NCBI RefSeq assembly: GCF_905475345.1
Contig: NC_066605.1
Location: 744,001 to 808,000 of the forward strand
DNA length: 64,000 bases
Source of the DNA: Vespula vulgaris
Taxonomy: Eukaryota > Arthropoda > Insecta > Hymenoptera > Vespidae
Reading direction: 5' to 3'
Positions 21,593 to 35,543 of this stretch are shown one piece after another. A program made the position numbers and the translations under genes. The first letter of the stretch is position 1; each line of letters opens with the position of its first letter. The notes under the pieces are model-generated. The model did no database searches. It had not been told where the DNA came from and worked only from the letters and a program-made list of their open reading frames with translations.

Positions 21593-23673
21593 ACATTGCA
21601 CATCGGAAGCCTCGAAAGGAGTCGGCGATAACCGGAAACGATTGAAAGCGTTCCCATTGTGTGGACGAATATCGACGAGCTGACATCCAGGAAAGGGATG
21701 TCTCTTTCTCTATCTCCTTCTTTCCTTCTCTCTTTTTCTCCTTCTCTCTCTGTCTCTCTCTCTCTTTCTCTTTCTTTTCTATCTGCGACACGAGAATGTA
21801 CAGTACGCGTTGAGAATACGTGGTACCCCTTTCACCCTCCGAAAACATGAAAAGTAGCTATCTCGTCCTTCCTTTTCACCTTCTTTCAACGTTCGAACAG
21901 TCAGGCTAGTAACGACGACTTTAGCAAAGTACTATACGAACGAACGTGTGCTGTCTTCTCGATCACATTCCAAATACTTTTACAACGATATTTGCGTCCA
22001 TCAAGAAAATTTCCTTTCAAAGAAACTTTCTTTTCTCGGCGACTATTTTACTTTGAGTTCTTTTTTTTTTCTTTTTTCAATTATCTACTTTCTTTCTTTC
22101 TTTCTTTCCTTTTTTCTTTGTTTTTTTTTCTTTTCTTTTCTTTTTTTTCTGAGATCGATTACTGTACGATTATTATATTATAAATTTCATGACATGCACA
22201 CGCATACTCACACAACGCTTTCGTATGTGCGTACAAGCGATAGGTAGCTCGTTATTATATATTTTGCCATTAGATTAGCATGACTAGTCAGATTCGTCAT
22301 TTGAGGCTAAGAGATTAATTGTAATGAACTTCTAAAAAGTGAAAACCGAAAAAAAAGAAAACAGAGAGAATACTTTATTCTCTTGATACTACAGTTCTGA
22401 TTTCGTAATTAACAATTTCCAACCGTATAGTTTTCCACTGATTAATTCAGAGATACGTGTACGTAACGATGGAAATCGTTAAAAAAGTGCGCTTTTCGAT
22501 TCGGATAGATAATATTAAAAAAAAAAAAGAAAAAAGGAAGAAAAACAGAGAGAGAAAAAAGAAAGAAAAAAAACAAAGAATAAAAAAAAGAAATAATTCT
22601 CTTCGGCTACCGCGATTTCTATGATTTTTAATGTATTTTACATTCTGAGCTTAGGCAAGCGAATAAGGGAACAAGAAAAAGAAAAAGAGAAAGAGAGCTT
22701 GCTAAATCGTTCGTGATAACTGAATACGTAGGACGACAAATCGTTATGCACTCGAATGCAGTTTGTGCACGATTATTTTTGTTTGATAATATATTTCACT
22801 TGTAGAATATTACTTGATTGGACTGATGACTAATAAGCCACGAGTTAATAAGCAAAGTTTCTCTCTTCGTAAAACAAAGCTTGGGGTACGAACGTTATTA
22901 ATGAAAAAAAAAGAAAGAGAAAGAGAGAGAGAAATAGAGAGAAGGGAAAGGGAAACAGAGAGTAGGCGATATATCGATATATGCGAGGGCCAAACCAGCA
23001 ATATCGAGATGAGTTATTGTTCGTCGAGCACAATGCACTCAAATATGGAATGAAGCCGAGAAATTGATAGAAAAAAATCCACAGGCGAGTCTACCGAAGG
23101 CTTTATCAATTTCGATCGAGGCCACTATCTCTATTTCTATCTCTTTCAAGGTTACCATTCTCTTTTACCAAAACTGTAAAAAAAATGAAAGGAATATATA
23201 GAAAAGGATAAGCCTTACTGCAGGTGTCCGTTCACCGTGAGAAAAATGTGAACATCGAACGATATAAAAAATAAAAACTTTGTCAACTTCGATCGATAAA
23301 ATTGAAATATCTATAAAGAAAAAAAAAGAAAGAGAGAAAGAGAGAAGAAATTAAGTCGAGTTAGTTTAATAAAAAAGAAATATAATAATGATTTTTCTCA
23401 TTGATATCTTTTCCTAATTAATCATCTTTACGATCAGACTTGATATTATTAAACTGACAAGCATAGTTAGCAACGAGACTCGTTACTATCATTAATACTA
23501 CTTTTAATTTTGATCATTAATTCATAATCCTCCTCATAACTAAAATTATTAATAGCTATTAAAGAGCGCAATATGATAGGGGTGTTATTGATTTTCATAC
23601 TGGTTCTTATATAACTTTTACGGAAATATATTATAAATAATCTCGGATAATTTTCAGGAAGAATGGTATATTA

Positions 23674-23709
23674 ATCATCATTATCATCATCATTATCATC
23701 ATCATCATA
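23674..23709 (+). repeat. (ATC)n trinucleotide repeat
   Basis: ATCATC/ATTATC units, 36 bases. Confidence 0.92.
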
Positions 23710-24308
23710 ATCCCTTGAAATTATTATCAAGAAATTTTATATCTAACCCATATATAAGCTTTGTCAAATATTTCGAATATTATTCGTAATAAATTTATTT
23801 AATATATTAATTTTTAATATATTAATTTATTTTATTAATGTATTATTTTTAATATATTAATTGATAAACGAAGGTAATTAAGGAAGGCTATCGATATAGT
23901 AATACGATACAGCAAATACGTTCGAGTGCGGGTTGGATTCTTAGTACGAACCAAATAGGGGTGAAATCACGTAAATGCTTTCGTCGTCAAAGCTTCTATC
24001 GAATTGCTATCACAAAATTAAGATTTAGTTTAAGAGGAGATCAAAGATCTAAGCAATTATACGTTAATTGCTTTTTCTTTCTTTCTTTCTTTTTCTTTTT
24101 ATTTTTTGTAGAGGAAAGACGTAGGAGAAAGAGAAAGAAGGAGACAGACAGAGAATGCATTCTTTTAACACATACACGCATACGTGCTATTTCGATGGAA
24201 TTCGAATGAAGTCGTCTTGCTTTCGAATCTCGGGACGAGATTCATTGTCCTCGTCGTCGTCGGTCCTCTCTTGATAAAGCCAACAGAGAAATTCCATAGT
24301 TCTAGGGG

Positions 24309-24341
<33 letters not shown>

Positions 24342-25745
24342 TATGCGGGTTATTAGGTGTCGGTATCTTAATCCAAATACGGGCGATCTCCTAATCGCTT
24401 TAACGCGCGTCTCACTTACGTCCTAGACGCGTAATAATTGGATGAGATTGATATAACGTAAATATTTATAGATGTTATAGTCGATCACATTACACTATAT
24501 AATATAATAATAGAATAAACGATAATGTATGTCAATTCCAATATAAAACCAATTACTCATGATCAATGTTCATTTCCGGTTATCACGATAATCAATGATT
24601 ACACGATTATAACTAATTAGATTTCATTTTTGATAGATAATTAGATTTATCGTTTATCCTTTTAATATTGCGTGCTAGATATGTCGACCGAACGTAAATA
24701 TATATTTATCTGCATAACAATAATATCTATATAATACGTAAATAATATATATGTGTCAATGATTACACGCTTTGGAGGAAAGTTAAAATGATAAAGACAA
24801 TGCTTGCTCGTTATGATTCGAAGAAAAAAGAAACCAAAAGAAACGAAACGAATATAGAAAGGGAAAAGTAAGAGAAAAGAAGGGATGGGGAAGCATCGTT
24901 GATCTGTCTTCGACTTTTCCCTCTCCTACCCTTAGTTTTTTTTTCTTTTTTCTTTTCTTTCATTTTTTTTCTCTCTCTTTTTTTTTACGGACCAACTACG
25001 TTCAAACGAGAAAAAGAAACGCAGTGAATTGCTCTCCTCGTAAATCCATTACGTCGACAGGAGACGGTACGACTGGGTGTCTCTCCTTCTCTTTCACCCT
25101 CTCTCCCACTCTCCTCCCCCTATCTCTCTCTCTCTTTCTCTCCCTCTCTTTCATCTCGTGGACCACGAGCAAGTAAATTCGAAATCTGCCCAAGATCGCG
25201 AGAGAATCCGTTCTCTTCGAGTGGAATAGAGGTAGAGGAGAGACTTTTCACACAGCGTCTCGAAACGTTCTGAGAATACATAAAGAGCATTAGTAGAAAA
25301 GGAATTTTCTTTTACTCTATTTGTCCCTCCTCTTTCTCTTTCTCCCTCTCTCTCTCTCTCTCGTTCTGTTTCTCTCTGTGTTTCTTTCTTTCTTTCTTAA
25401 GAGTTTCATTTTATCTACGAATTCTCCTTTAATTCCAGCTTTTCACTACCGACCAAGAAAGAATCCTTTTTTCTTCTTTTTCTTTTCTTCGTTTTTTTTT
25501 TTATTTTATTTTCGAATATTAACACTCGAATGTTCTTCCTTTTGATCGTGTTTCTCACTTGGATCAATTTTTTTATTTTCAGAATTATCCCTACTAATCA
25601 TTCATGTATATATGTGTGTGTGTATACAGGATATTTTTGGAAATTGATTAAAATAAATTAAATAAGAATTAAATAGTACTTATAAAATACTATAGAAGAT
25701 CATTACGTTATCGATGTCGGTTTTATTTTCGATATATTCTAACCG

Positions 25746-25749
<4 letters not shown>

Positions 25750-25801
<52 letters not shown>

Positions 25802-25824
25802 ACCTATCCTGTCCCTTTCTCTCT

Positions 25825-25867
<43 letters not shown>
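25750..25867. repeat. (TA)n, (TATG)n then (CT)n
   Basis: TA to about 25789, TATG to 25802, a 27-base CT-rich spacer, then a perfect CT run at 25829-25867. Both strands give long repeat-only frames. Confidence 0.95.
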
Positions 25868-25870
<3 letters not shown>

Positions 25871-26532
25871 AGCTTGCTACGGTCCGAACAAACGTTTGTT
25901 CGATTTTAATCCGAAATGAGAGTTCGTCCGTTCGCGAAAGCAAATAGCGATGTTATTTTTCGTATCGACGCTACGGGATATTGGAAGGAAGAAAGAAACG
26001 AAAAAAAATGAACTATTTTAAAATCGGATAAAATGTGAAGAGAGGATGAAAAAGAGGGGGGGAGAGAGAGAGAGAGAGAGAACAGATAACGAAGATTTTA
26101 ACGAGAATGACGATTTTTCTGATCGATAAGATCTCAGATTTCCACCCACACATATATATTTTTTTTTCAAACTTTCGTTTGATATTATTTACGAATCCAA
26201 TAATACATATTATAAGAAAAAGAGATGATCCTATCGAGGAGTCTAAAGTGAATAATTCGTAAATGATCAGACAACACAGAAATTATAATCTATTAGAGAC
26301 AAATATTCCATGAAATATTTCAAACATAATTAAGTAAAAGTAATAAAAAGAAACTGTCTCGACGGTTGATCGATAGATAATTGAAAGCGATACTCTATTT
26401 TCCTCTTAAATTTGTAAGAGATTGAAGAATCAGTAGTAAAGTGGTGTCTCTACGTTCCATAGGATCGAACGAGAGGAACTACTCGTCGAAGAATCGTTCG
26501 TCGTAAATCCATTAAGAGATAGCGAAGAAGAT

Positions 26533-26680
26533 AGAGATAGATAAATAGAGAGAAAGAGAAAGAGAAAGAGAAAGCCACAGTCGACGCCGCTAGCTTTGTT
26601 CGATGGGAAAGACCAAGATGTGTTTGCGTGATTCTCTCTCTTTCTCTTTCTCTTTATCTTTATCTTTATCTTTCTTTCAC
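26533..26680. repeat. Opposed purine and pyrimidine hexamer tracts around a 60-bp spacer
   Basis: AGAAAG-type repeats (26533-26574) and their complement type CTTTCT/CTTTAT (26633-26680) lie about 60 bases apart. A transcript could fold into an imperfect stem with a unique-sequence loop (CCACAGTCGACGCCGCTAGC at its start). Confidence 0.8.
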
Positions 26681-27207
26681 TTTTACAATGAACGACGGAA
26701 GAAACGAGATACGAAATGCTCCTTAAGTATTCCATCTTCTCCACAAAAGCCGGAAACGTAGAGGTAACGCAAACGATCGTCGAACGCTGATTTTCTTTTA
26801 ACTCTCTTCTCTACCACCTCCCCCTCGATCCTCCTCTTTCTTCTACTCATCCTTCTCTTTTTCGTCGTACGAAATAAAAGGGTTAAATCGTGCCGAGGAT
26901 ACCCTTTTAGTCTAATTCGTCGTATAAAATCCCAATTAAAAGGCGAAATGGGTAAAGACTATCCTTCTATCTATCTCTCTCTCGCTCTCTCTCTCTTTTT
27001 CTCTGTTAATCTATCTCTTTTTTTATATTATATCTCACTCTCTTCTTCTCTTTCTTCCCTTTCCCTTTCTCTCTCTCTCTCTCTCTCTTTCTGTTTCAAG
27101 CTATCTATCCGTTGAAAATTCTGCACAACGAGCAGCAACGATACCACCGTCGAAAATCCAACGTCCTCGTAACTCTTTGCACTCTTCGACCTTTTTTTCG
27201 GCTTCAG

Positions 27208-27339
27208 GAGTGCTTTATTGGCGAGAGAAGATTTACAACACGGCGTATAGCCGAGGCCGATTTGGCCACACTAGACGTCGATCTTCGATCTTCATCGAAA
27301 GCTCCAATGTTTCTCCTCTTTTGCGATCGATCGATCGTT
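27208..27339 (+). CDS. Possible exon after a CTTTTTTTCGGCTTCAG acceptor
   Basis: A pyrimidine-rich AG at 27206-27207 is followed by an open frame (ECFIGERRFTTRRIAEADLA, then TLDVDLRSSSKAPMFLLFCD) before a GATC/CT repeat begins. The codons are mixed and repeat-free. No downstream donor is evident before the CT tract, and no family is recognised. Confidence 0.13.
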
Positions 27340-28810
27340 CGATCTCTCTCTCTCTCTCTTTCTCTTTCTCTCTCTAGCTTACTCGAAAGACGATAAGCTC
27401 GATGGATAATCTTCTCGTTTCTTCTCGTGAGTCGATATCGATCAGCAACGAAAGGATTTCAAAAAGAATCCCGGTTAATTTTGATCATGATTTTAATTTT
27501 CATTTTGTTATTTAATGACCGCGTTAATTTTTCGCATTAGATCTTTATAACATTTTTGTTTTTATTAATAATAAATATAATGGAATACTTCTTTAATTAT
27601 ACATATTACTAATATGATTTCTAGAAAAGAAATATGTCGATAATTTAATTAATTCCGTAGCATGAAAAAAATCAAAAAGAATTCTCGAAATGTACTCGAA
27701 ATCATGTGATTTTTCTTCTTCGTTCTTCGTCAGTTTTGTCCAATTCTTTCTTTTTTGTTCTTTTTACCTTGTATTTTTCATTTTTTTTATCTCTCTATCT
27801 GCGATACATATGTTCTCGTATGTTCCAACATGATAACTAGATAGAACGAGTCTCGGCGCACAGCGACGGTATATCCAATTAATAAGTTCGCCCGTTTTAA
27901 TTAATCAGATCTGCTAAAGAATTATAGGAAACAGATAACGAGATTTAACGGACGTGAAACGAAGCCACGTGAATTATCGCCACGTAAGCGGGATTCGTCA
28001 AAATCGCTTACCGAAATAAAAGTGATTCTCTTTTTCTTTTTATTTTCTTTCTTTCTTTCTTTCTTTCTTTCCTTTTTGTTTTTTCTTTTTCCTTTTTCCT
28101 TATTCTTCCTTTTCTTTCTTTTTCTGTGGAAACATTATCCGCTCGGAATTAATCGAGCTAGAATGCTGTTGGGAAAAAGGGCTACGCGAATTTTTCGTCT
28201 CTCGATGCTTTTTCTCTTTCACGAATGTTCGCAAAATGTGTCTATAGAAACATTAAAAAAATATAACAACTAGCGAAACGAAGCGCTTTGATTTCTAGTA
28301 AAAATTCGAAATAGAATATCAACGACAAAAATACGATGACCATTTTAGTCATAATTTATATAGATCATTCTGTATGGATCGTATGCAGCAAGATCGAAAT
28401 GACGAAACAGAGCGAAGCGATTTGATCTTATCTGATTATATATGAAATATTCCGACAGAGTTTGATTTTTCAAGAACAGCTGTAAAGCAAAAAAAAAAAG
28501 ACATTTCGCAAAAGAAAATTGAAAGCAAGAAAATTGCAAAAATATAATGATCGTCAATTCAAATAGAATAGTTTATATAGACGTAGTAAGATTAAAATAC
28601 TTCTTTCTATTTTTTAAGAATTCAGAAATAAAATGAGATCGTTGGAAAGTAAACTCATAAAAAAATTAGAACGGATCGAATAAGTGGAAAGATCTTATAT
28701 AATATATATGTGTGTGTGTCGCAGGAAAACGCGATAACTTTAGTCCAGCTCGTAGAATTATTTCTTAAAAGGAAAAGGAGAATAGGAGGTTGGCTGAGGA
28801 GAAAGATGAA

Positions 28811-28855
28811 GGAGGATGAGGGAAGATGAGGAAGGATGAGGGAGGATGAGGGAGG
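28811..28855 (+). repeat. 10-bp minisatellite GGAGGATGAG, about 4.5 copies
   Basis: The strict 10-base period has variants GGAAGATGAG and GAAGGATGAG. The purine-rich strand is the plus strand. Confidence 0.9.
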
Positions 28856-28980
28856 CGAGAAAAAGTCGACGAGGAGTCGCGCCACGTCGATGGATCGTTT
28901 CTCTACTCGCAACGCTCCATTAACCTCCTTCGACCACTCTCTTTCTTTTCTCCGGACAGAGATTTTCGCATCCCCCTTTT

Positions 28981-29040
28981 GCTTCTTCTTCTACTTTTAC
29001 TTCTACTTCTACTTCTACTTCTACCTCTGCTTTTGCTTCC
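28981..29040 (+). repeat. (CTTCTA)n hexanucleotide repeat
   Basis: It is core-regular at 28999-29023 with decayed edges (CTTTTA, CCTCTG, CTTTTG). Long frames on both strands here are repeat translations. Confidence 0.9.
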
Positions 29041-30291
29041 TTCCCTGTCGGATAATAATTTCTTTCCGACTGTTCGCTCGAACGACAAAGCGAATACCTT
29101 CGAGCAAGCTCGATTCTACGCGACTTTTTATCGGCTCTCTTCGATACCTCTACTAATTTTTATTCGAACGAATTTCAATGCCAAAGAAAAGTGATAAATA
29201 AATTATTATTGTTGTTATTACTCTAAAAATATTTCCATTTATATATAACTATTATATATTTTTAATATTACGTTGGATATTGTCGAATCGATATTAATAG
29301 TATTCGTATGAACTAGAAATAATATTCGTAGAAAAAATATTGCTCACTTATCGAGAGTTATAATATTATATTAAATATAAATACTGATATCCAATGTTGT
29401 TATGAATTTGAAAAATAATAATGATTCTTTCTATAAAAAAGTATTCCGTATTCGATGACGCACGAGAAAGAATTTACCATCAATAATTATTTATTCGTCT
29501 TCTTTTTTCTTTTCTTAAATTTCGTTTCAGTATCGAAGATTTCAACTTCTCCTGGTCTTCTACATTTTTTGGAATTACCTTACTCCCAATATTCTTTTCG
29601 ATTAGGCTTATTCTCACTCTAGCTTAAATATTCCAAATTTATTAAACGCCATCATTCATCGTCCCTGTGTTATCGACTTTATATTTAATTATGAAATTTC
29701 TTCTTCGAAGAACTCTCGATCGTGATCGATATAGAGACACTATCTACTCTTGCCTAATACGCTCGATCATTTTAGGAACTTTGGTATCGTGCCAACGAGA
29801 TATAATATCTTGAGAGAAAAAAAATATATTGTAATATCATACAAGTTCCATTCCTCAATTTTTTTTCTTCTTTTTGTTTTTTCTTTTTATCCCTGTTTCA
29901 ATTTCGATAAAAGTATAAAAATATTCTATGTGTCAGCTTGACAAGGTGATAATTTAAACGATTTCAATTTTGGCGAACAATGTCGATAAAAGAAGAACAA
30001 GTCGATTTTTGTTCTCGAATAGTGGGACTGTTCGATAAGTCGTAGAAATGACATTTCGACGGGTATATTTCCTGGACCGTTCCTACGCTTATTACTTTCT
30101 CTCTTTCTCTCTCTTTCTCCTCTCTCTCTCTCTGTACTTTGGTAGGAAACGTCAGACTATGCTCGGGTTTTCTCCACGTTTAGCGGCGAATTATTATTCG
30201 CTCGGAGCGTTCCCCATTTTCTCCATTTCTGTAATCCGTCGTGCTGCTGTTAGCCAGAATGACGACAAAAATGTGAATGTGAGAAAACAAA

Positions 30292-30348
<57 letters not shown>

Positions 30349-30358
30349 TAGAGATAGA
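30292..30358 (+). repeat. (GA)n tract with GG interruptions
   Basis: A 67-base purine run ending in GATAGAGATAGAG. Confidence 0.95.
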
Positions 30359-30836
30359 GCAAGAGAGAAAGAGACAAAAAGAATGCATTTCGACCATCGT
30401 CAATTATATGTAAGTTCTTTCTTTTTTTTCCTCTCTCTTTTCTTTCTTTCTTTCTCCTTTCTTTTTCTTTTTTTTTTTTTTTAACAAATTTCAAGCGCCA
30501 ATCCATGAGGAGAGCCATATTTGATAATATCCTTTATTAAATTAATTTTCACATCAGCCCAAAGTAATTAATTACACTTCGAGTATGTACTCTACATGGA
30601 TTGTTGATGAAATTACATACGTACAATAGATATATGCAGATACATACATCGTTGCGGGTATTTCGATTTTCCCCTATTTTTCTTTATATTCGTTAAGTGT
30701 TAACCGGAACAATTCGAAATGGGTTTGTTACTATGTATGTTAGTGTACATAGGTAGAAATAAACGATGAAAACGTTGATAGAACAAAAGGTATGGGTGGT
30801 AGTTTTGTCATTTTCTCTCTCTATCTCTCTTGCTCT

Positions 30837-30864
30837 CTATCTATCTACCTACCTATCTATCTAC

Positions 30865-30926
<62 letters not shown>
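30837..30926 (+). repeat. (CTAT)n tetranucleotide tract of about 90 bp
   Basis: CTAC variants at the left give way to about 16 perfect CTAT units. This is probably a highly variable locus. Confidence 0.95.
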
Positions 30927-31159
30927 CGTTCGATTGGAGTTTTGTGTACGAACGGTGTCAGAAACAAGACGGGTATATATCAGGAATGATGTAATTGCTC
31001 TCGAACGTACTTCCTAGAAACAATCCGTGATGTTCGATGGTACTCGTGAACGTTGTAGCGTATCGAGCATAAAAAAAACGCCTATGCTCGTCGCCATCCT
31101 CATTTCGCTTTGATCGTCGATCTCTCTACTAACGGCATGGACTCGCGATTTCACGACTG

Positions 31160-31164
<5 letters not shown>

Positions 31165-31204
<40 letters not shown>

Positions 31205-31218
31205 AAGAGAGAGAGAGA
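31165..31218 (+). repeat. (GA)n tract
   Basis: A 54-base run with GG and AAA interruptions. Confidence 0.95.
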
Positions 31219-31224
31219 AGCTGA

Positions 31225-31455
31225 TATTTATGCACTTTGAATCTTTCACTATCACGGTGAATGCAACGTTTCCCATCGATCCGTTGGTATTCGAGTGTTT
31301 GCGGTGCTCTCGAGAGACGCTCGAGTCTCCGACAACCGGCGGCCGCTTGTATTTGAATATCGTCGTCTCTGTCCGGAACAAATATCCGGACGATATCGCG
31401 GACAAGATGGGCGCGACTTTCGACGGCTTCGTTTCGTTCATCCAAAGAGAGACTA
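31225..31455. other. Repeat-free GC-balanced island open in several frames
   Basis: This stretch sits between a (GA)n tract and a CT/T-rich tract. The plus frame includes FESFTITVNATFPIDPLVFE and NKYPDDIADKMGATFDGFVS. Two minus frames are also open, including one with an ATG (MNETKPSKVAPILSAISSGY). No splice signals or motifs decide between them. It could be an exon or a conserved non-coding element. Confidence 0.2.
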
Positions 31456-32362
31456 ACACGAAAATGAGATTTTTTTTCTCTTTCCTCTTTTCTTTCTCTC
31501 TTCCTTTTTTCTTTTCGTTCAAATCACCATATAATAGTGATTCGAAAAGATACATAAACTTGATAGCGTAAACTATATAAGCTATATAAAAATGATAAAT
31601 ATCTAATGATATGACCCATAAAATTTGTACATCGTTTGGTCTAGCAAAAAGACTTGATCAGATTTTATCGAATAAATTACATCTTCAGAAATAATGAAAT
31701 AAATCCGAAACATAACTCGTATCATAGATCTAAGCGACATAAGCGATAATATTAAAAAGGTAATATATCAGAAAATTAAGTTCTCCATTGTTAAGAATAA
31801 ACGAATCAAAATTATGATATACGTAGTAATCCCTAAAGAAAAAAAAAAAGAGAAAAGGAAATAAGGAAAGAGAAAAAACAAAACAATAAAAATTGCAACA
31901 TTAATATAAAACTTTTCTCTTCCCCGATGTCGAAGTAATTACACAAGCGGCTTCTAGGATCACCACGGTTCCGTTGAAAGGGAAACGAAGACGAAGAAAA
32001 GGAAAAAGGGCAAAAAACGGATGGACATTGCGTCGAGTCGATTAAATGATTAAACGAGGCCCCAGGGGCGTCTACTTAAATTCAACGTTATTCTCCTTCC
32101 CAGACTTTCTTCCATCTTTTATCTTCTTCCTTTCTTCGAGTTTCTCTTCTCTCTCCTCCCGTCTCTTCTCACGAGTTCTTCAACCCCTCTCCTCACCCCT
32201 CACCGCCCTCCATCCTACTACCGCCCCCACATTTCCTCTCTTCTCTCATTCTTTCTCTCTCGACTCTTTATTCTCATCTTGCACGCACTGACAATGTCTT
32301 TGTCCTGGGCGACGTCGTCGCGACGGAAATCGAAGATAGAAAGACTGTTAGAAATAAAGAGA

Positions 32363-32366
32363 AGGA

Positions 32367-32405
<39 letters not shown>

Positions 32406-32414
32406 GAAGGAAGA
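32363..32414 (+). repeat. (GAAA)n tetranucleotide repeat
   Basis: About ten perfect GAAA units flanked by GGAA variants. Confidence 0.93.
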
Positions 32415-35400
32415 AAGGAAGAAAAGTGAATCGATGATTTCACTGTCGTCGCAAAAGTACGAATTACCAAAAGCCTCAAGGCTCGACTCGCTTTTCAATC
32501 GTACGATACCTTTTGACGTTCCTTCCTTTAGGCAAATTTTTCAAGTCGTTTTAACGTGTAAAATGTTACATCCGTTGTTACATGATTCCCTTATGAATTA
32601 CGAGAAATTGTCATTATGATATTTCCATATAAAGATATCTTCTGAAGGGATGTGTATATATATATATATATATATACACACAAGAGATTGAGTCATTTTC
32701 TAGTGCAATTGTTAATTGTTGTAACCCTTACGACAAAAGGGTCAAGTGCTGTCAAACGAAAAGTTTAATTACTCACGTTCTAACTCTCTCTCGTAAAGAT
32801 CGTTCCAACGCGAGATCATTATTGTTGTCGTTAATATTCCTTTTCGAGTTCTGCCTGCGAAGATGTTTGAAGGATCCTACAGGAAAAGGGAGATGGAGAA
32901 AAAAAAGAGGGTCAAAAGCGTTCTAGAAGTGTATTTCTAAGTTGATTCGTTCGGTCTCCAGAAACTTTAAATGGCACATGACTATACGAATATATAACGA
33001 ACGATAGATCCTTTTCGTTTATAAAATATATGATATAAACGGTAATAGAGAAAATAGAAAAAGGGTAAGTATGTATCACCATGATTCAACAGACGAAGAA
33101 AAATAAACTGAAAGAAAGAAAGAGTTAGAAGGAAGTGTTACGAGGCGTTCGTTTTCTTCGTCACGGTTCTCTGACTCGATTCAGGGTCAGCGGTACCCAT
33201 CGAACCTTGACTCTTAATGTACAGACAACACACATACAACTAAACTAAGGAATCTACTTACGTATGTAGTAGCAAGCGAACCAACGTTCGTGGATGCGGC
33301 CAAACGTTATGCTTGCCACCTGTTAACCGCCACGTGTTACTGGACATCCGTCGACGACCGTTGTGGACACGCTCGAGAGCCGGAAAACCGTTGCCTACAT
33401 TAAAACACCACGCTTCCCTGCTCACCGATCTATCGAATTATTAAATCCTACTTGTTTTCTTTCCACGGATCTTTAACTCCCTTTCTTAACGCGTTCAAGA
33501 ATAAGAACATTTGTGTTCGATCGTAAACGCACTTGTACCATCTACTACTTTTCTTGTATCTTTTTACCTTTTACTTTTTATTATATAGATATATATTTTT
33601 TGAACGTTTCATTATTTTACCTACGTCCATGATTCTTTTTAATTAAAATATAATCTCCGCACTGATTGTTAATAAAAGAAGTAAAATAAAATTCTCAAAT
33701 GTGCATAAACGTAACATATCGATTTTGGTTTATCTCAGATTAATAACAGTAGATATTATGAAACAGCAAAAAGTTGCATAAATAAATGCAGATTTAACTA
33801 GCTCGTATCGATGCACGAATAAAGTCCCGTTAAGTACGCGTCGAGCAAATAAAGCTGGTTAAATATGTGTGCCGAGAAAAACGTATTACGAGTAGTCCCT
33901 CTCTCTTTCTCCCTTTTTATTTTTGTGTAAGAAACTGGACAGTAAAGTTTCGTTTAATCCGCGATAAACTTAATCTCTTTTTCGATTGATTATAAACCTA
34001 TATTCTCTGTGTAAATTAAGTTAATATCCTATCACGGATTACAGTAGAATTTAATGTACTTGAGAGAATACTCCTTGAGGACTAATCGTATGTTCTCTAA
34101 AGACGTATGTGTGCGTGTATGCAGATATATCGATATATACTATCTTTTACAAAATGACACGTCATTGACTGCAACGATTTATGATAGATCTTTCCTTACA
34201 ATGTGTACAGATCGAATTATTATCACAGTGATTTATGATATATCGCAGAAGATATGTAGCTACATAAAAGGAAAGTGAAACTCATCGGAATAAATGGTAC
34301 AAAACGACTTCGAGCGTGTTCCATTTGACTCGGTGATAAGAGATTATTGGTAGATAAAAGAGAAGATACAAAAGATAAGAGAGGAAGTAACTCTTTGAAC
34401 ACGTTTCTATATATGATCGTCGCATCGCATACACGCGACGTTCGGTCAAGTCGATTCGCTCGATTCTAATTGGAAATAAAAACGTCGAATATTATCTCTC
34501 GATGAAAAGCAGAAAAAAAAGCGAAAAGAAAAAGAAAAGAAAAAAAGAACGTTCCACCCTCCTCCGTGCAATTTAAATCAATTCGCAATAACTATCGGCC
34601 AAAGCGACGCCTCGCGTGCTCTTATATTGAATTTTCTCAGAGCTTCCGTTATTCTAGCCTTTCGTGAGAAAACCATATATACTATAAAATGAAAGAGAGA
34701 GAAAGAGAGGAAAACACGTATCCGTGGTTTAATGTTGAGAAGCACTCGCATACGATCGCGATACAATCACAACCATTTACGAACTAAATTATGCAGTAGG
34801 CGATCATGAAAACGAGCTCCTCCAACGTTACACCAGCAGAAATCTCTTTCGATCTCGCGCTAAATTCACCGAGACTGTGGTAGAAGCTTTGCGTGAGATT
34901 TTTAAATAATTATTAACGGCACGCATTATATCGACAAATTTATTGACTCTTATATCGAAGGAAGATTGCACCGAAATTTGGACGGCTATTCTTTCTGAAT
35001 TAATTTTAATATTAATATGTTTCTTCCTTTCTTTTTCGATGAAATACGTTCATACAATACTATCGATAGAAGTGCCTAGGATTAGTATGATTAATAATAA
35101 TAATGAATAATGACGAATGAAGAAAGAAAAATACCTTTCATATCTTTTCTCTTGTTTCTTTTCCCTGTTTACACTTGAATTTTTCTTTTTACCGATGTCA
35201 ACAATTCTGATATAGTAGAAATTCTAACGTAGCCTTGAATTATGCGACGTACTGCCGACATTACGAAGCCATATCATAAATTATTACGTGATCCGTGACA
35301 AGGGGCGAAGGTAGTACGTTCCGTAAAGGAAACCGAGGAACATCGATCTCGATCGTGAATTCCGTTCTTGTTCTACTTGTCATCATTCTCGTCGCCTTCT

Positions 35401-35497
35401 CGAGATCGAAAGTCATATTTACCGTGATACAATCGTATCGAGTAAAGTCACGAAATATAGATTTCATAGATACTGTTATCCCTGGATATATATATAT

Positions 35498-35543
35498 ATC
35501 GATATATACAATATATATATACATATATATTGTATATATCGAT
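35498..35543. repeat. 46-bp near-perfect palindrome (hairpin or cruciform candidate)
   Basis: The arms ATCGATATATACAATATATA (from 35498) and the matching complement ending at 35543 pair over about 21 bases around a centre at 35520/35521. It is not just (TA)n, because the CG and ACA/TGT positions are symmetrically placed. Confidence 0.8.

Larger units (their letters stand above)
19219..25740. other. Non-coding sequence right of the foldback element
   Basis: Mostly AT-rich with T-rich and GA-rich blocks. A GC-balanced islet at 20880-21110 contains CACGTG and GGGCCCACGTG but no convincing frame. The stretches 23360-23900 and 24430-24780 are extremely AT-rich and show nothing. Confidence 0.6.

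Noticed and set aside
28655..28912. 85-codon minus frame
   Set aside because: Its core is the complement of the GGAGGATGAG minisatellite.
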